Shown here: piece after piece, positions 1-7,604 of the stretch | How the letters are laid out: every line of letters starts with the position of its first letter | How positions within the stretch are numbered: position 1 is the first letter of the stretch | NCBI RefSeq assembly: GCF_012070395.1 | Contig: NZ_JAAFYS010000001.1 | Coordinates: forward strand, 598,001 to 662,000 | DNA from: Pseudoroseicyclus tamaricis | GTDB lineage: Bacteria > Pseudomonadota > Alphaproteobacteria > Rhodobacterales > Rhodobacteraceae | Direction: 5' to 3' | Length of the DNA: 64,000 nt | The notes under the pieces: model-generated | Told to the model about the DNA's origin: nothing | Databases searched by the model: none | Seen by the model: the letters and a program-made list of their open reading frames with translations, nothing else | Position numbers and translations under genes: made by a program

Positions 1-2
1 GC

Positions 3-878
3 GCCGCCATCGCCGAGGTCCATGGCCTCGATCCCGACCGCATCATCTGCGGCGTCGGCTCCGACGAGGTGCTGCAATTTGTCACGCAGGCCTATGCCGG
101 CCCGGGGGATGAGATCATCCACACCGAGCACGGCTTCTCGATGTACCCGATCCTCGCCCACATGGCCGGCGCTACCCCCGTGCGCGTGCTGGAGCGGGAG
201 CGGCGGGTGGACATCTCCAACATCCTCGCCGCCGTCACGCCGCGCACCCGGCTGGTGCTGCTCACCAACCCCGGCAACCCCACCGGCACGCTTCTGCCGG
301 AGGCGGAGCTGGCCGAGCTGGCGGACGCCCTGCCGCAGGACGTCATCCTCGTCCTCGACGCCGCCTATATCGAGTTCTCCGGCGGCCATGACGGCGGCCT
401 CTCCCTCGCCGCAAGCCGCCCGAACGTGCTCGTCACGCGCACCTTCTCCAAGCTCTACGGGCTCGGCGGGCTGCGCATCGGCTGGGGCTACGCGGCGGCG
501 GAGATGATCGACGTGCTCACCCGCATCCGCCAGCCCTTCAACCTCTCCGGCATCCAGCTCGCCGCCGCCGAGGCGGCCGTGCGTGACACCGGCTGGGTAG
601 AGACCTGCCTCTCCCTCAACGCCGACCAGCGCGCCCGTCTCACCGGTGCCCTCCGCCAGCTGGGCCTCTCGGTGGACGACAGCCACGCCAACTTCGTCCT
701 CGCCCGCTTCGCCGGCCCGGAGGAGGCGGCCGCCGCCGACGCCGCCCTGCAGGCCGCCGGCATCATCGTGCGCCGCGTGGCGGGCTACGGCTTCCCCGAG
801 GCCCTGCGCATCACGGTGGGCGACGCGGACGGCACCGGCCGCGTCATCGAGGCGCTGACCTCATGGAGGCAGGCATGA
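3..878 (+). CDS. hisC: Histidinol-phosphate aminotransferase, 5'-truncated by window edge
   Basis: PLP-dependent class I/II aminotransferase; HisC makes L-histidinol phosphate from imidazole-acetol phosphate and glutamate in histidine synthesis, in the cytoplasm. About 291 residues are present; the family is about 350-370, so the N terminus lies before the window. Visible motifs: GSDEVL near the left edge, LLTNPGNPTGT, VLDAAYIEF (the Asp/Tyr that contact PLP) and TRTFSKLYGLGGLRIG, whose SK lysine forms the Schiff base. The stop overlaps the tyrC start (ATGA), and pairing with tyrC is common in Rhodobacterales. Some members of this family also transaminate aromatic keto acids, so a dual role with TyrC is possible but not shown. 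Confidence 0.93.
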   Translation, partial: AAIAEVHGLDPDRIICGVGSDEVLQFVTQAYAGPGDEIIHTEHGFSMYPILAHMAGATPVRVLERERRVDISNILAAVTPRTRLVLLTNPGNPTGTLLPEAELAELADALPQDVILVLDAAYIEFSGGHDGGLSLAASRPNVLVTRTFSKLYGLGGLRIGWGYAAAEMIDVLTRIRQPFNLSGIQLAAAEAAVRDTGWVETCLSLNADQRARLTGALRQLGLSVDDSHANFVLARFAGPEEAAAADAALQAAGIIVRRVAGYGFPEALRITVGDADGTGRVIEALTSWRQA

Positions 879-1804
879 GCGCGCCGATCTACGACAAGGT
901 CGCCCTCATCGGGCTCGGCCTCATCGCCGGCTCCATGGCCCATGCCATGCGCCGCGGCGGCCTCGCCGGCACCATCTCCGGCTTCGCCCGCTCGGCGGAG
1001 ACGCGCGGCACCGCCCGGGAGATCGGCCTCGTCGACGAGGTGGCCGAGACGGCGGCGGAGGCGGCGGAGGGCGCTGACCTCGTCATCCTCGCCGTGCCCG
1101 TCGGCGCCATGGGAGCCGTGGCGGCGGAGATCGCCCCGGTCCTGAAACCCGGCGCCACCGTCTCCGATGTCGGCTCCGTCAAGCAGGCGGTGATCGCCGC
1201 CGTCGGCCCGCATATCCCCGACGGCGTGCACTTCGTCCCCGCCCACCCGCTGGCGGGCACCGAGCATTCCGGCCCCCGCGCCGGCTTCGCCGAGCTCTTC
1301 GACAACCGCTGGACGATCCTCGTCCCCGAGGGTGCCGACCGCGCCGCGGCGGCGCGGCTGGAGCGGTTCTGGACGGGCCTCGGCGCCAATGTCGAGGAGA
1401 TGGACGCCGCCCACCACGACCTGGTGCTGGCGGTGACGAGCCACGCGCCGCACCTGATCGCCTACACGATGGTCGGCGTGGCGGACGACCTCTCCCGCGT
1501 CACGGACAGCGAGGTCATCAAGTTCTCCGCCGCCGGCTTCCGCGATTTCACGCGGATCGCGGCGAGCGACCCCACGATGTGGCGCGACGTGTTCCTGACG
1601 AACAAGGAGGCGACGCTGGAGATCCTCGGCCGCTTCACGGAGGAGCTCTTCGCCCTTCAGCGGGCCATCCGCACCGGCGACGGCGAGCAGCTCTTCGACT
1701 ACTTCACCCGCACCCGCGCCATCCGCCGCGGCATCATCGATGCCGGGCAGGACACGGCGGCGCCGGACTTCGGCCGCAGCGGGCGCACGGGCGGGCAGAA
1801 ATGA
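875..1804 (+). CDS. tyrC: Prephenate/arogenate dehydrogenase family protein
   Basis: NAD(P)-dependent oxidative decarboxylation of prephenate or arogenate, in tyrosine synthesis. 309 residues. An N-terminal Rossmann motif (GLGLIAGS at about residues 12-19) is followed by the TyrA-family HPLAGTEHSGP signature near residue 125 and an all-helical C-terminal dimerisation domain. The start at 875 overlaps the hisC stop as ATGA and has GGAGG 5 nt upstream; a second in-frame ATG at 863 would add four residues but has a poorer site. The gene is translationally coupled to hisC and to the extensin-like gene after it. The exact substrate preference cannot be read from sequence. Confidence 0.92.
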   Translation: MSAPIYDKVALIGLGLIAGSMAHAMRRGGLAGTISGFARSAETRGTAREIGLVDEVAETAAEAAEGADLVILAVPVGAMGAVAAEIAPVLKPGATVSDVGSVKQAVIAAVGPHIPDGVHFVPAHPLAGTEHSGPRAGFAELFDNRWTILVPEGADRAAAARLERFWTGLGANVEEMDAAHHDLVLAVTSHAPHLIAYTMVGVADDLSRVTDSEVIKFSAAGFRDFTRIAASDPTMWRDVFLTNKEATLEILGRFTEELFALQRAIRTGDGEQLFDYFTRTRAIRRGIIDAGQDTAAPDFGRSGRTGGQK

Positions 1805-3195
1805 GAGCCCGCGCGCTCCTCCTCGCGCTCGTGCTGGCCGCCCCGGCCGCCGCGCAGGAGGCCCCCGACGCCGCCCTCCGCCCGCTCCTGCGCCCCGTGC
1901 CGGAGGCCCCCGGTCGCCCTGTGGCCCGCGCGCCCGAAGAGGCCGGCCCACCGGCCGATGAGGCCGCTGCCCCGCAAGCGGACCCCGCCGAGCCAGCCAC
2001 CCGTCCAGAGCCCGACACGGAGGAGGAGCAACCGCCCCTTCAGGCCAACCCCTCCGCGAATCCTGCCACCGACCCGGCCCTCCTCGCCGATGTCCCCGTC
2101 CCGGCCCCCGCCCAGCTGGCGGCGGAGATGGAGTTCTACGACGAGCCGGCGGCGGAGGATCTCGCCCACGGCGTCGGCAACGTGGAGCCTGTCCAGCTCC
2201 GCCAGACCTTCTTCGCCCCCACCGGGGACCTCGCCCCGCTCCCGGAGCTGACTCCGGAGGCACCCGTCCCCGCCTCCGCCCCGCCTGCAGACGCACCCCT
2301 TACCGTCCCGGCGGAAGTCCTCGCCGCCCTCGCCCCTCCGCCCGCCGCCGAGCCGCCGCAGACCCCGGTCCTCGAGGAGCTGGCGGAGGTCATCGCCCCC
2401 GGCCTCGAGGAGGTGCCCTTCGGCCCCCGCCGCCGCCCCTCCACCGCCGCGCAGCCCATGGCCTCCGCCCCCGAGCGGCCGCAGCCGCGCCCGGCCTATG
2501 CCCTCGCCGCCGTGCCTCTGCCCGACCCGGACATGCCGGCCGAGCTGCCCAACGGCGCCCCGGCCCCCGCGATGCCGGAGCTCTCGCCGCTCGCCGTTGC
2601 CCTCGCGTTCCGCCCGCCCGAGCGGCCGGATGAGATCACCCGCGCCGCCATCGAACGCCAGCGCCTGCGCGAGCGCGGCGCCGTCTGCGGCAATGTCGAC
2701 ATTCAGGGCGAGCGACTGGGCAACGTCCCCGGCCCCGGCTCCTGCGGGGTGGAGGATGCCGTCTCCGTCCGCTCCATCGGCGGCATCCGCCTGTCCTATC
2801 CCTCGACGATGGATTGCCGCACCGCCGAGGCGCTCAACGCCTGGGTCCAGCGTGTCGCCATCCCCACCTTCTCCGGCACTGGCGGCGGCCTCTCCGGCAT
2901 CCGCGTCATGGGCGACTACTCCTGCCGCGGCCGCAACGGCGACCCCAGCGCCCGCCTGTCGGAGCATTCCTTCGGCCACGCCATCGACATCGGCGGCTTC
3001 ACCCTGCGCGACGGCTCCTCCGTCTCGGTGCTGCGCGACTGGGGCGGCGGCTCCTACGGCGCCGCGCTGCGGGCGCTGCACCGCGATGCCTGCGGCATCT
3101 TCGGCACCGTCCTCGGCCCCACTGCCAACGCCGCCCACCGCGACCACTTCCACTTCGACACCGCCCGCTACCGCTCCGGCAGCTACTGCCGCTGA
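1801..3195 (+). CDS. Extensin-like C-terminal domain protein, exported, proline-rich
   Basis: 464 residues. Residues 1-20 form a signal peptide (MRARALLLALVLAAPAAAQE). Residues about 25-320 are low-complexity Pro/Ala/Glu-rich sequence. The last 150 residues are the conserved bacterial extensin-like domain: several Cys, an SEHSFGHAIDIGGF motif, and HRDHFHFD with metal-ligand-like His/Asp, reminiscent of D,D-peptidase or Hedgehog-type zinc sites. Probably a periplasmic envelope protein acting on peptidoglycan; the function is inferred. The start at 1801 overlaps the tyrC stop as ATGA, so this is the third gene of the hisC operon. The linker could let the C-terminal domain span the periplasm. 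Confidence 0.85.
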   Translation: MRARALLLALVLAAPAAAQEAPDAALRPLLRPVPEAPGRPVARAPEEAGPPADEAAAPQADPAEPATRPEPDTEEEQPPLQANPSANPATDPALLADVPVPAPAQLAAEMEFYDEPAAEDLAHGVGNVEPVQLRQTFFAPTGDLAPLPELTPEAPVPASAPPADAPLTVPAEVLAALAPPPAAEPPQTPVLEELAEVIAPGLEEVPFGPRRRPSTAAQPMASAPERPQPRPAYALAAVPLPDPDMPAELPNGAPAPAMPELSPLAVALAFRPPERPDEITRAAIERQRLRERGAVCGNVDIQGERLGNVPGPGSCGVEDAVSVRSIGGIRLSYPSTMDCRTAEALNAWVQRVAIPTFSGTGGGLSGIRVMGDYSCRGRNGDPSARLSEHSFGHAIDIGGFTLRDGSSVSVLRDWGGGSYGAALRALHRDACGIFGTVLGPTANAAHRDHFHFDTARYRSGSYCR

Positions 3196-3211
3196 ACGCG
3201 CCGGCTCCCCG

Positions 3212-3255
3212 TTCATCTGGCCGAAATTACCTCGGGGTGTGGGGCAGAGCCCCAC
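3212..3255 (+). terminator. Terminator-like dispersed repeat, copy 1
   Basis: Begins TTCATCTGGCCGAAATTACC and ends in the hairpin GTGGGGC-aga-GCCCCAC (3239-3255). It follows the stop of the extensin-like gene by about 16 nt. The same head sequence followed by a G/C hairpin recurs at many 3' ends in this window (12.9-13.3, 20.8, 31.8, 49.9, 58.3, 60.7 and 62.9 kb). There is no T-tract, so termination is an inference from position. Confidence 0.6.
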
Positions 3256-3338
3256 GCAGGCCCGCCTCCCGCGCCTCCCTATCCCATGGACAGCCGCGCC
3301 CCCTCGCGCGATGATGCTCCGCCGGAAGGGGAGAGCGA

Positions 3339-3794
3339 ATGCGCAAGTTCCTTGTCATACTCGACGACAGCCGCGAGTGCCTCAACGCCATGCGCTTCGC
3401 CGCCATGCGCGCCGCGCACACGGGCGGCGGCGTGACGATTCTCTCGGTGATTCCGCCGGAGGAATTCGCCCACTGGGTCGGCGTGGGGGAGATCATGCGC
3501 GCCGAGGCCCGCGAGCGGATCGAGGTGCATTTCGAGGTCTACGCCAAGTGGATGCGCGACAAGCAGCGGGTCGATCCCGAGCTGGTGATCCGCGAGGGGG
3601 AGCTGGTGCCGGAGATCGTCGCCCATGTCAGCGAGGATACCGACATCGGCGTCGTCGTCCTCGGCGCCGCGCCCGACAAGAAGGGCCCGGGGCCGCTCAT
3701 CAGCCAGCTGACCCGCGCCTCCGGCTCGCTGCCGGTGCCGCTGACGATCGTGCCGGGCGGCCTCTCCAAGGAACGGCTGGAAGAGATCACATGA
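3339..3794 (+). CDS. Universal stress protein, UspA family
   Basis: 151 residues, one Usp domain. It opens with MRKFLVILDDSRECLNAMRFA, the usual first strand and Asp of the fold, and ends with a G-rich stretch (VVLGAAPDKKGPGP) that partly matches the ATP-binding GxxG(9)GS loop, then PVPLTIVPGG. Usp proteins are small cytoplasmic stress and nucleotide-binding proteins; the specific role is unknown. GGAAGGGGAGAG before the ATG is a good ribosome binding site. The stop overlaps the following VOC gene as ATGA, so the two are co-translated. Confidence 0.9.
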   Translation: MRKFLVILDDSRECLNAMRFAAMRAAHTGGGVTILSVIPPEEFAHWVGVGEIMRAEARERIEVHFEVYAKWMRDKQRVDPELVIREGELVPEIVAHVSEDTDIGVVVLGAAPDKKGPGPLISQLTRASGSLPVPLTIVPGGLSKERLEEIT

Positions 3795-4171
3795 GCCGCC
3801 TCGGCCTCGTCGCGCTGGTGGTGCCGGAGTACGACGCCGCGATCCGCCATTATGTCGATGACCTCGGCTTCGAACTGGTCGAGGATATCGACCAGGGCCA
3901 CAAGCGCTGGGTCGTCGTCCGCCCGCCGGGCGGCGAGACGGGGCTCCTGCTCGCCCGCGCCAGCGGGCCGGAACAGGCGGCGGCGATCGGCAACCAGACG
4001 GGCGGGCGAGTGTTTCTCTTCCTCCAGACGGAGACCTTCGACGCCGATCATGCCCGGATGCAGGCCGCCGGCGTCACGTTCATGGAGGACCCGCGGGACG
4101 AGCCCTACGGCCGCGTCGCCGTCTTCCGCGACGCCTTCGGCAACCTGTGGGATCTCCTTCAGCTACGCTGA
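3791..4171 (+). CDS. VOC (glyoxalase/dioxygenase-fold) family protein
   Basis: 126 residues, one vicinal-oxygen-chelate domain with the typical alternation: AIRHYVDDLGFELVED at the start, WVVVRPPGG in the middle and FRDAFGNLWDLLQ at the end (the common DPxGNxWEL metal-ligand region). Substrate not predictable; family members act in glyoxal detoxification, antibiotic resistance or ring cleavage. The start overlaps the usp stop (ATGA). The 3' end overlaps the end of another VOC gene on the opposite strand by 9 bp. Confidence 0.85.
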   Translation: MSRLGLVALVVPEYDAAIRHYVDDLGFELVEDIDQGHKRWVVVRPPGGETGLLLARASGPEQAAAIGNQTGGRVFLFLQTETFDADHARMQAAGVTFMEDPRDEPYGRVAVFRDAFGNLWDLLQLR

Positions 4172-4501
4172 GCCTTCGAGCACCACGAGATTGCCGGAGG
4201 GATCGACCAGCCGCACATGCGAGGCGCCCGGCGCCTTCTCCACCTTGCCGGCGCGGATGCCGGCCTCGACGATGCGTTTGCGCTCCGCCGCGACGTCGGC
4301 GACCCGCAGCGTCATCTTGCCGGAGCCGGCGCGATCACGATCCTCCAGCAGCTGCAGGCAGCCCTGCCGCTCGTCATGCCATTCCATGACGTTGTACTGC
4401 GGGCGTGCGTCCGGCGCGCGGCCGATGAGGGTGGTGTACCACGCCTCTGCCACGTCGAGCCGGGCGATGGCGATATTTGCGAACACGTCCGACGGTCTCA
4501 T
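4163..4501 (-). CDS. Second VOC-family protein, convergent with the first
   Basis: 112 residues. Shows VFANIAIARLDVAEAWYTTLIG at the N terminus and SHVRLVDPSGNLVVLEG at the C terminus, the paired beta-alpha-beta-beta-beta modules of a glyoxalase/bleomycin-resistance fold. The mid-segment QYNVMEWHDERQGC resembles the bleomycin-resistance and dihydroxybiphenyl dioxygenase-like subgroups. Substrate unknown. Its last 9 bp overlap tail-to-tail with the VOC gene on the plus strand, so both stops are shared in a very compact convergent arrangement. Confidence 0.83.
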   Translation of the reverse strand: MRPSDVFANIAIARLDVAEAWYTTLIGRAPDARPQYNVMEWHDERQGCLQLLEDRDRAGSGKMTLRVADVAAERKRIVEAGIRAGKVEKAPGASHVRLVDPSGNLVVLEGSA

Positions 4502-4642
4502 GGCGGGTCCTCCCGAACCACGAATGCCCGAGGGCGCTCAGGAGTTCCCGGAAAAGTTGCGTTGCTGGCGGTTAATAATTGCTTAACGACGAGACGGCGC
4601 GAGACCTGCACCCCGGCTCCGCCGCTTTCGCCCGCCGGCCAG

Positions 4643-4659
4643 CTTAGAATCATTCCAGA
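4643..4659. promoter_or_regulatory. Candidate Irr/iron-control (ICE-like) box
   Basis: CTTAGAATCATTCCAG contains TAGAA-N3-TTCcA, one base off the core of the alphaproteobacterial ICE motif (TTTAGAA-N3-TTCTAAA) bound by the iron/haem regulator Irr. It lies just upstream of a good -35/-10 pair and in front of a NifU-family iron-sulphur gene, a biologically sensible target. Single-site motif match only. Confidence 0.45.
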
Positions 4660-4663
4660 TCAC

Positions 4664-4692
4664 TTGACCCGAGGGGGGCGAGGGCGCATATC
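4664..4692 (+). promoter_or_regulatory. Promoter of nfuA (sigma-70 type)
   Basis: TTGACC (4664-4669) and CATATC (4687-4692) are separated by exactly 17 nt, and the ATG of the NifU-family gene follows at 4722 with GGAAGGGAG in between. A typical alphaproteobacterial -35 with a weak -10. Confidence 0.6.
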
Positions 4693-4721
4693 GAGGCCAA
4701 CCCTCGGAAGGGAGCCGCCCG

Positions 4722-5285
4722 ATGTTCATCCAGACTGAATCCACGCCGAACCCGGCGACACTGAAGTTCCTGCCCGGTCAGGAGGTCATGTCCAGCGGCA
4801 CGGCCGATTTCGCCAGTGCCGAAGCCGCGCAGGCCTCGCCGCTCGCCAGCTCGATCTTCGGCATCGGCGGTGTCACGGGCGTCTTCTTCGGCAACGACTT
4901 CGTCACGGTGACCAAGGCCGAGGGCGTGGAATGGGATCACATCAAACCCGCCATCCTTGGCGCGGTGATGGATCACTTCCAGTCCGGCGCGGCCCTGATC
5001 GAGGGCGCGCAGAACCCCGGCGCCGGCCATGCGGCACATGAGGGCGAGGACGGCGAGATCGTCGGCCAGATCAAGGAGCTGCTGGATACGCGCGTGCGCC
5101 CGGCGGTGGCCCAGGATGGCGGCGACATCACGTTCCACGGTTTCGAGCGCGGCGTCGTCTACCTGCACATGCAGGGCGCCTGCGCCGGCTGCCCCTCCTC
5201 GACGCTGACGCTGAAGATGGGCATCGAGAACCTTCTGCGCCACTACATCCCCGAAGTGACCGAGGTGCGCCCCGTCGCCGTCTGA
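4722..5285 (+). CDS. nfuA: NifU-family iron-sulphur cluster carrier protein
   Basis: 187 residues in two parts. The N-terminal Nfu_N domain begins MFIQTESTPNPATLKFLPG, the usual opening of this family. The C-terminal NifU domain (about 105-180) carries CAGCPSS, the CxxC pair that holds a [4Fe-4S] cluster between two subunits. It would carry clusters to apo-proteins in the cytoplasm. Followed 13 nt later by tsaB on the same strand, a linkage seen in other Rhodobacterales. A promoter and a possible Irr box precede it. Confidence 0.92.
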   Translation: MFIQTESTPNPATLKFLPGQEVMSSGTADFASAEAAQASPLASSIFGIGGVTGVFFGNDFVTVTKAEGVEWDHIKPAILGAVMDHFQSGAALIEGAQNPGAGHAAHEGEDGEIVGQIKELLDTRVRPAVAQDGGDITFHGFERGVVYLHMQGACAGCPSSTLTLKMGIENLLRHYIPEVTEVRPVAV

Positions 5286-5298
5286 GGCGGCTCAGGCC

Positions 5299-5877
5299 GT
5301 GCGCGCCCTCGCCTTCGATAGCTCCGGCCCCTATGTCGCCGCCGCGCTTTTCGCGGGCGGAGACAGCCATGTCCGGGTGGAGCCGATGGCGCGGGGGCAG
5401 GGCGAGCGGCTGATGCCGCTGCTGGAGGAGCTGCTGGCCGAGGCGGGGGCTGACTGGAGTGACCTGACGGCCCTCGGCGTCGGCACCGGCCCCGGCAACT
5501 TCACCGGCATCCGCATCTCCGTCGGCGCCGCGCGCGGGCTCTCCCTCGGCCTCGGCATCCCGGCCTACGGCTACAGCCTCTTCGACCTCTCCCCCGGCGA
5601 GACGGCCCTGCCGGCGCCGGCGGGAATGGGCTACCTCGGCAGTCCCGGCTCCGATCCCGCGCTTGTGCCGGCGGCGGAGGTGCCCCCCGGTGCATGGTCC
5701 CCGCTCGCCGCCGAGGCACCGGAGGCGCTGGCAGAGGCCCGCGCCGAGCTGGTGACGCGGATGGCGGAGGCGGCGCTGGCGGAGACCTCCGCCCCGGCCC
5801 GCCGGCCGACGCCGCTCTACATCCGCCCGCCGGATGCCGCGCCGCCGAAGCTCGTGCCGCCGCCGCGCCTGCCCTGA
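5299..5877 (+). CDS. tsaB: tRNA threonylcarbamoyladenosine biosynthesis protein TsaB
   Basis: 192 residues with a GTG start at 5299 (GTGCGCGCCCTCGCC). ASKHA/M22-like fold: ALAFDSSGPYVAAALF at the N terminus and GVGTGPGNFTGIRISVGAARGL near residues 55-75 are typical TsaB. TsaB scaffolds TsaD and TsaE in making t6A37 on ANN-decoding tRNAs. It is on the short side (E. coli TsaB is about 230), with a Pro-rich tail (PARRPTPLYIRPPDAAPPK), as is usual in alphaproteobacteria. It precedes a RimI-like gene, a common pairing. Confidence 0.92.
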   Translation: MRALAFDSSGPYVAAALFAGGDSHVRVEPMARGQGERLMPLLEELLAEAGADWSDLTALGVGTGPGNFTGIRISVGAARGLSLGLGIPAYGYSLFDLSPGETALPAPAGMGYLGSPGSDPALVPAAEVPPGAWSPLAAEAPEALAEARAELVTRMAEAALAETSAPARRPTPLYIRPPDAAPPKLVPPPRLP

Positions 5878-5967
5878 TCTCTCAGACTGCCGTCGCTGCG
5901 GGGCTTGACCCGCGGCGCCTTCGTGCCGAACGCTGGGGCGCAGCAGCAGGACCGAGCCGTCTCACCC

Positions 5968-6375
5968 ATGACCGCCGAAGAGATCGCCGAGATCCACCAT
6001 GCCTCCGCCGGGCCGGAGCGGCCGTGGTCCGCCTCCGAGATCGCGGGGATGCTCGCCAGCCCCGGCGCCTTCGCCCTCTCTCGCCCCGGGGCCTTCCTGC
6101 TCGGCCGCGCCATTGCCGGCGAGGCGGAGGTGCTGATGCTCGCCACCCACCCCTCGCACCGCCGGCAGGGCAAGGCCGCGGCGCTGCTCGCCGGCTTCGA
6201 TGCCGAGGCGCGCCGGCGCGAGGCGACCAGCGCCTTCCTCGAGGTGGCGGAGGACAATGCCCCCGCCCGCGCCCTCTACGAGGCGGCCGGCTACACCCGT
6301 GCCGGGCGCCGGCCCGCCTATTATCCGCGCCCCTCCGGCGCCGTTTCTGCCCTCATCCTCATCAAGCCTCTCTGA
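5968..6375 (+). CDS. rimI: GNAT N-acetyltransferase, probable RimI-like
   Basis: 135 residues from ATG 5968; an in-frame TTG at 5905 would add 21 residues but gives an atypical N terminus, so the ATG is preferred although its ribosome binding site is weak. Acetyl-CoA motif A is ATHPSHRRQGKAAALLAGF (R/Q-x-x-G-x-A form). Motif B is AFLEVAEDNAPARALYEAAGY, which matches RimI-type ribosomal-protein-S18 alanine acetyltransferases. Position directly after tsaB supports the RimI call. Other GNAT substrates cannot be excluded. Confidence 0.75.
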   Translation: MTAEEIAEIHHASAGPERPWSASEIAGMLASPGAFALSRPGAFLLGRAIAGEAEVLMLATHPSHRRQGKAAALLAGFDAEARRREATSAFLEVAEDNAPARALYEAAGYTRAGRRPAYYPRPSGAVSALILIKPL

Positions 6376-6413
6376 GCGACGCGGCGACGTCCCCGCCGGG
6401 GCCCAAAAACCTG

Positions 6414-6442
6414 TTGACCACCCCAAGCCCGCGTTGCCTTAT
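6414..6442 (+). promoter_or_regulatory. Promoter of the BMP/ABC transporter operon
   Basis: TTGACC (6414-6419), 17-nt spacer, CCTTAT (6437-6442), about 95 nt upstream of the binding-protein ATG. Fits the alphaproteobacterial sigma-70 pattern. Confidence 0.5.
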
Positions 6443-6536
6443 CAGGCGACGGTCGGCGCCGCGCGCCGGCTCGTGACTTCGGCCATGCCTCCGAGGAGCG
6501 GAGGCGGCCGCAAAAAACGACCTGGGAGATCCTTCA

Positions 6537-7532
6537 ATGACCCACCTGACGAAACTTCTCGGCGCCAGCGCCGCGCTCGCCATTTCCGCCGGCGCCGCGC
6601 TCGCCGACCCGGCCATCATCTACGACCTCGGCGGCAAGTTCGACAAATCCTTCAACGAATCCGCCTTCAACGGCGCGACCATGTGGGCGGACGAGACCGG
6701 CGGCAGCTTCGCCGAGGTGGAGCTTCAGTCCGACGCGCAGCGCGAGCAGGCCCTGCGCCGCTTCGCCGAGGCGGGCAACAACCCGATCGTCATGGCCGGC
6801 TTCTCCTTCGAGACGCCGCTGAACGAGATCGCCCCCGACTACCCGGACACCACATTCGTCATCATCGACGCCGTGGTCGACCAGCCGAACGTGCGCTCGG
6901 TGATCTTCAACGAGCATGAAGGCTCCTACCTCGTCGGCGTGCTCGCCGCGATGGCCTCCGAGACCGACACCGTCGGCTTCGTCGGCGGCATGGACATCCC
7001 GCTCATCCGCAAGTTCGCCTGCGGCTACGCGCAGGGCGTCATGGCCACGAACCCCGACGCCACCGTCGTCGCCAACATGATCGGCACCACGCCGGAAGCG
7101 TGGAACGACCCGGCCAAGGCCTCCGAGCTGACGCTGGCCCAGATCAGCCAGGATGCCGACGTCGTCTACGCCGCGGCCGGTGGCTCCGGCCTCGGCGTGC
7201 TGCAGACCGCCGCCGACGAGGACATCTACGGCATCGGCGTCGACAGCAACCAGAACTACCTGCACCCCGGCCAGGTCCTGACCTCCATGGTCAAGCAGGT
7301 CGACACGGCCGTCTACAACGCCTTCTCCCAGGGCGAGGACCTCGAGACCGGCCTGATGGTCATGGGCATCGAGAACGAGGGTGTCGGCTACGCGATGGAC
7401 GACAACAACGCCGATCTCATCTCCGAGGAGATGATGACGGCGGTGGACGAGGCCGCGGCCGCCATCAACGCCGGCGACATCATGGTGCACGACTACACCT
7501 CCGACGAATCCTGCCCCGCGATCGACTTCTGA
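6537..7532 (+). CDS. BMP-family (nucleoside-type) ABC transporter substrate-binding protein
   Basis: 331 residues. Signal peptide MTHLTKLLGASAALAISAGA with probable cleavage after ALA (before DPAIIYD); no lipobox Cys, so a soluble periplasmic protein. Family hallmarks: IYDLGGKFDKSFNESAFNGA (the D-x-x-F-N block), EGSYLVGVLAAMAS, TVGFVGGMDIPLIRKFACGY and GIGVDSNQNYLHPGQVLTSMVKQVD. BMP (PnrA/Med-like) proteins bind purine nucleosides, and punA at the end of this cluster supports that. GGGAG precedes the start. First gene of the transporter operon; a strong hairpin lies after it. Confidence 0.93.
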   Translation: MTHLTKLLGASAALAISAGAALADPAIIYDLGGKFDKSFNESAFNGATMWADETGGSFAEVELQSDAQREQALRRFAEAGNNPIVMAGFSFETPLNEIAPDYPDTTFVIIDAVVDQPNVRSVIFNEHEGSYLVGVLAAMASETDTVGFVGGMDIPLIRKFACGYAQGVMATNPDATVVANMIGTTPEAWNDPAKASELTLAQISQDADVVYAAAGGSGLGVLQTAADEDIYGIGVDSNQNYLHPGQVLTSMVKQVDTAVYNAFSQGEDLETGLMVMGIENEGVGYAMDDNNADLISEEMMTAVDEAAAAINAGDIMVHDYTSDESCPAIDF

Positions 7533-7553
7533 TCTCGCGGCAGCATTGACAAG

Positions 7554-7583
7554 CGGGCCGCGCCGGGCGACTGGCGCGGCCCG
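7554..7583 (+). promoter_or_regulatory. Intercistronic hairpin between binding-protein and ATPase genes
   Basis: CGGGCCGCGCC (7554-7564), an 8-nt loop, then GGCGCGGCCCG (7573-7583): a perfect 11-bp stem in the 72-bp gap. No T-tract follows and the next gene has its own ribosome binding site, so it more likely stabilises the upstream binding-protein mRNA or partly attenuates than fully terminates. Confidence 0.6.
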
Positions 7584-7604
7584 ACAGCAAAGGGGGCAGG
7601 GGGC

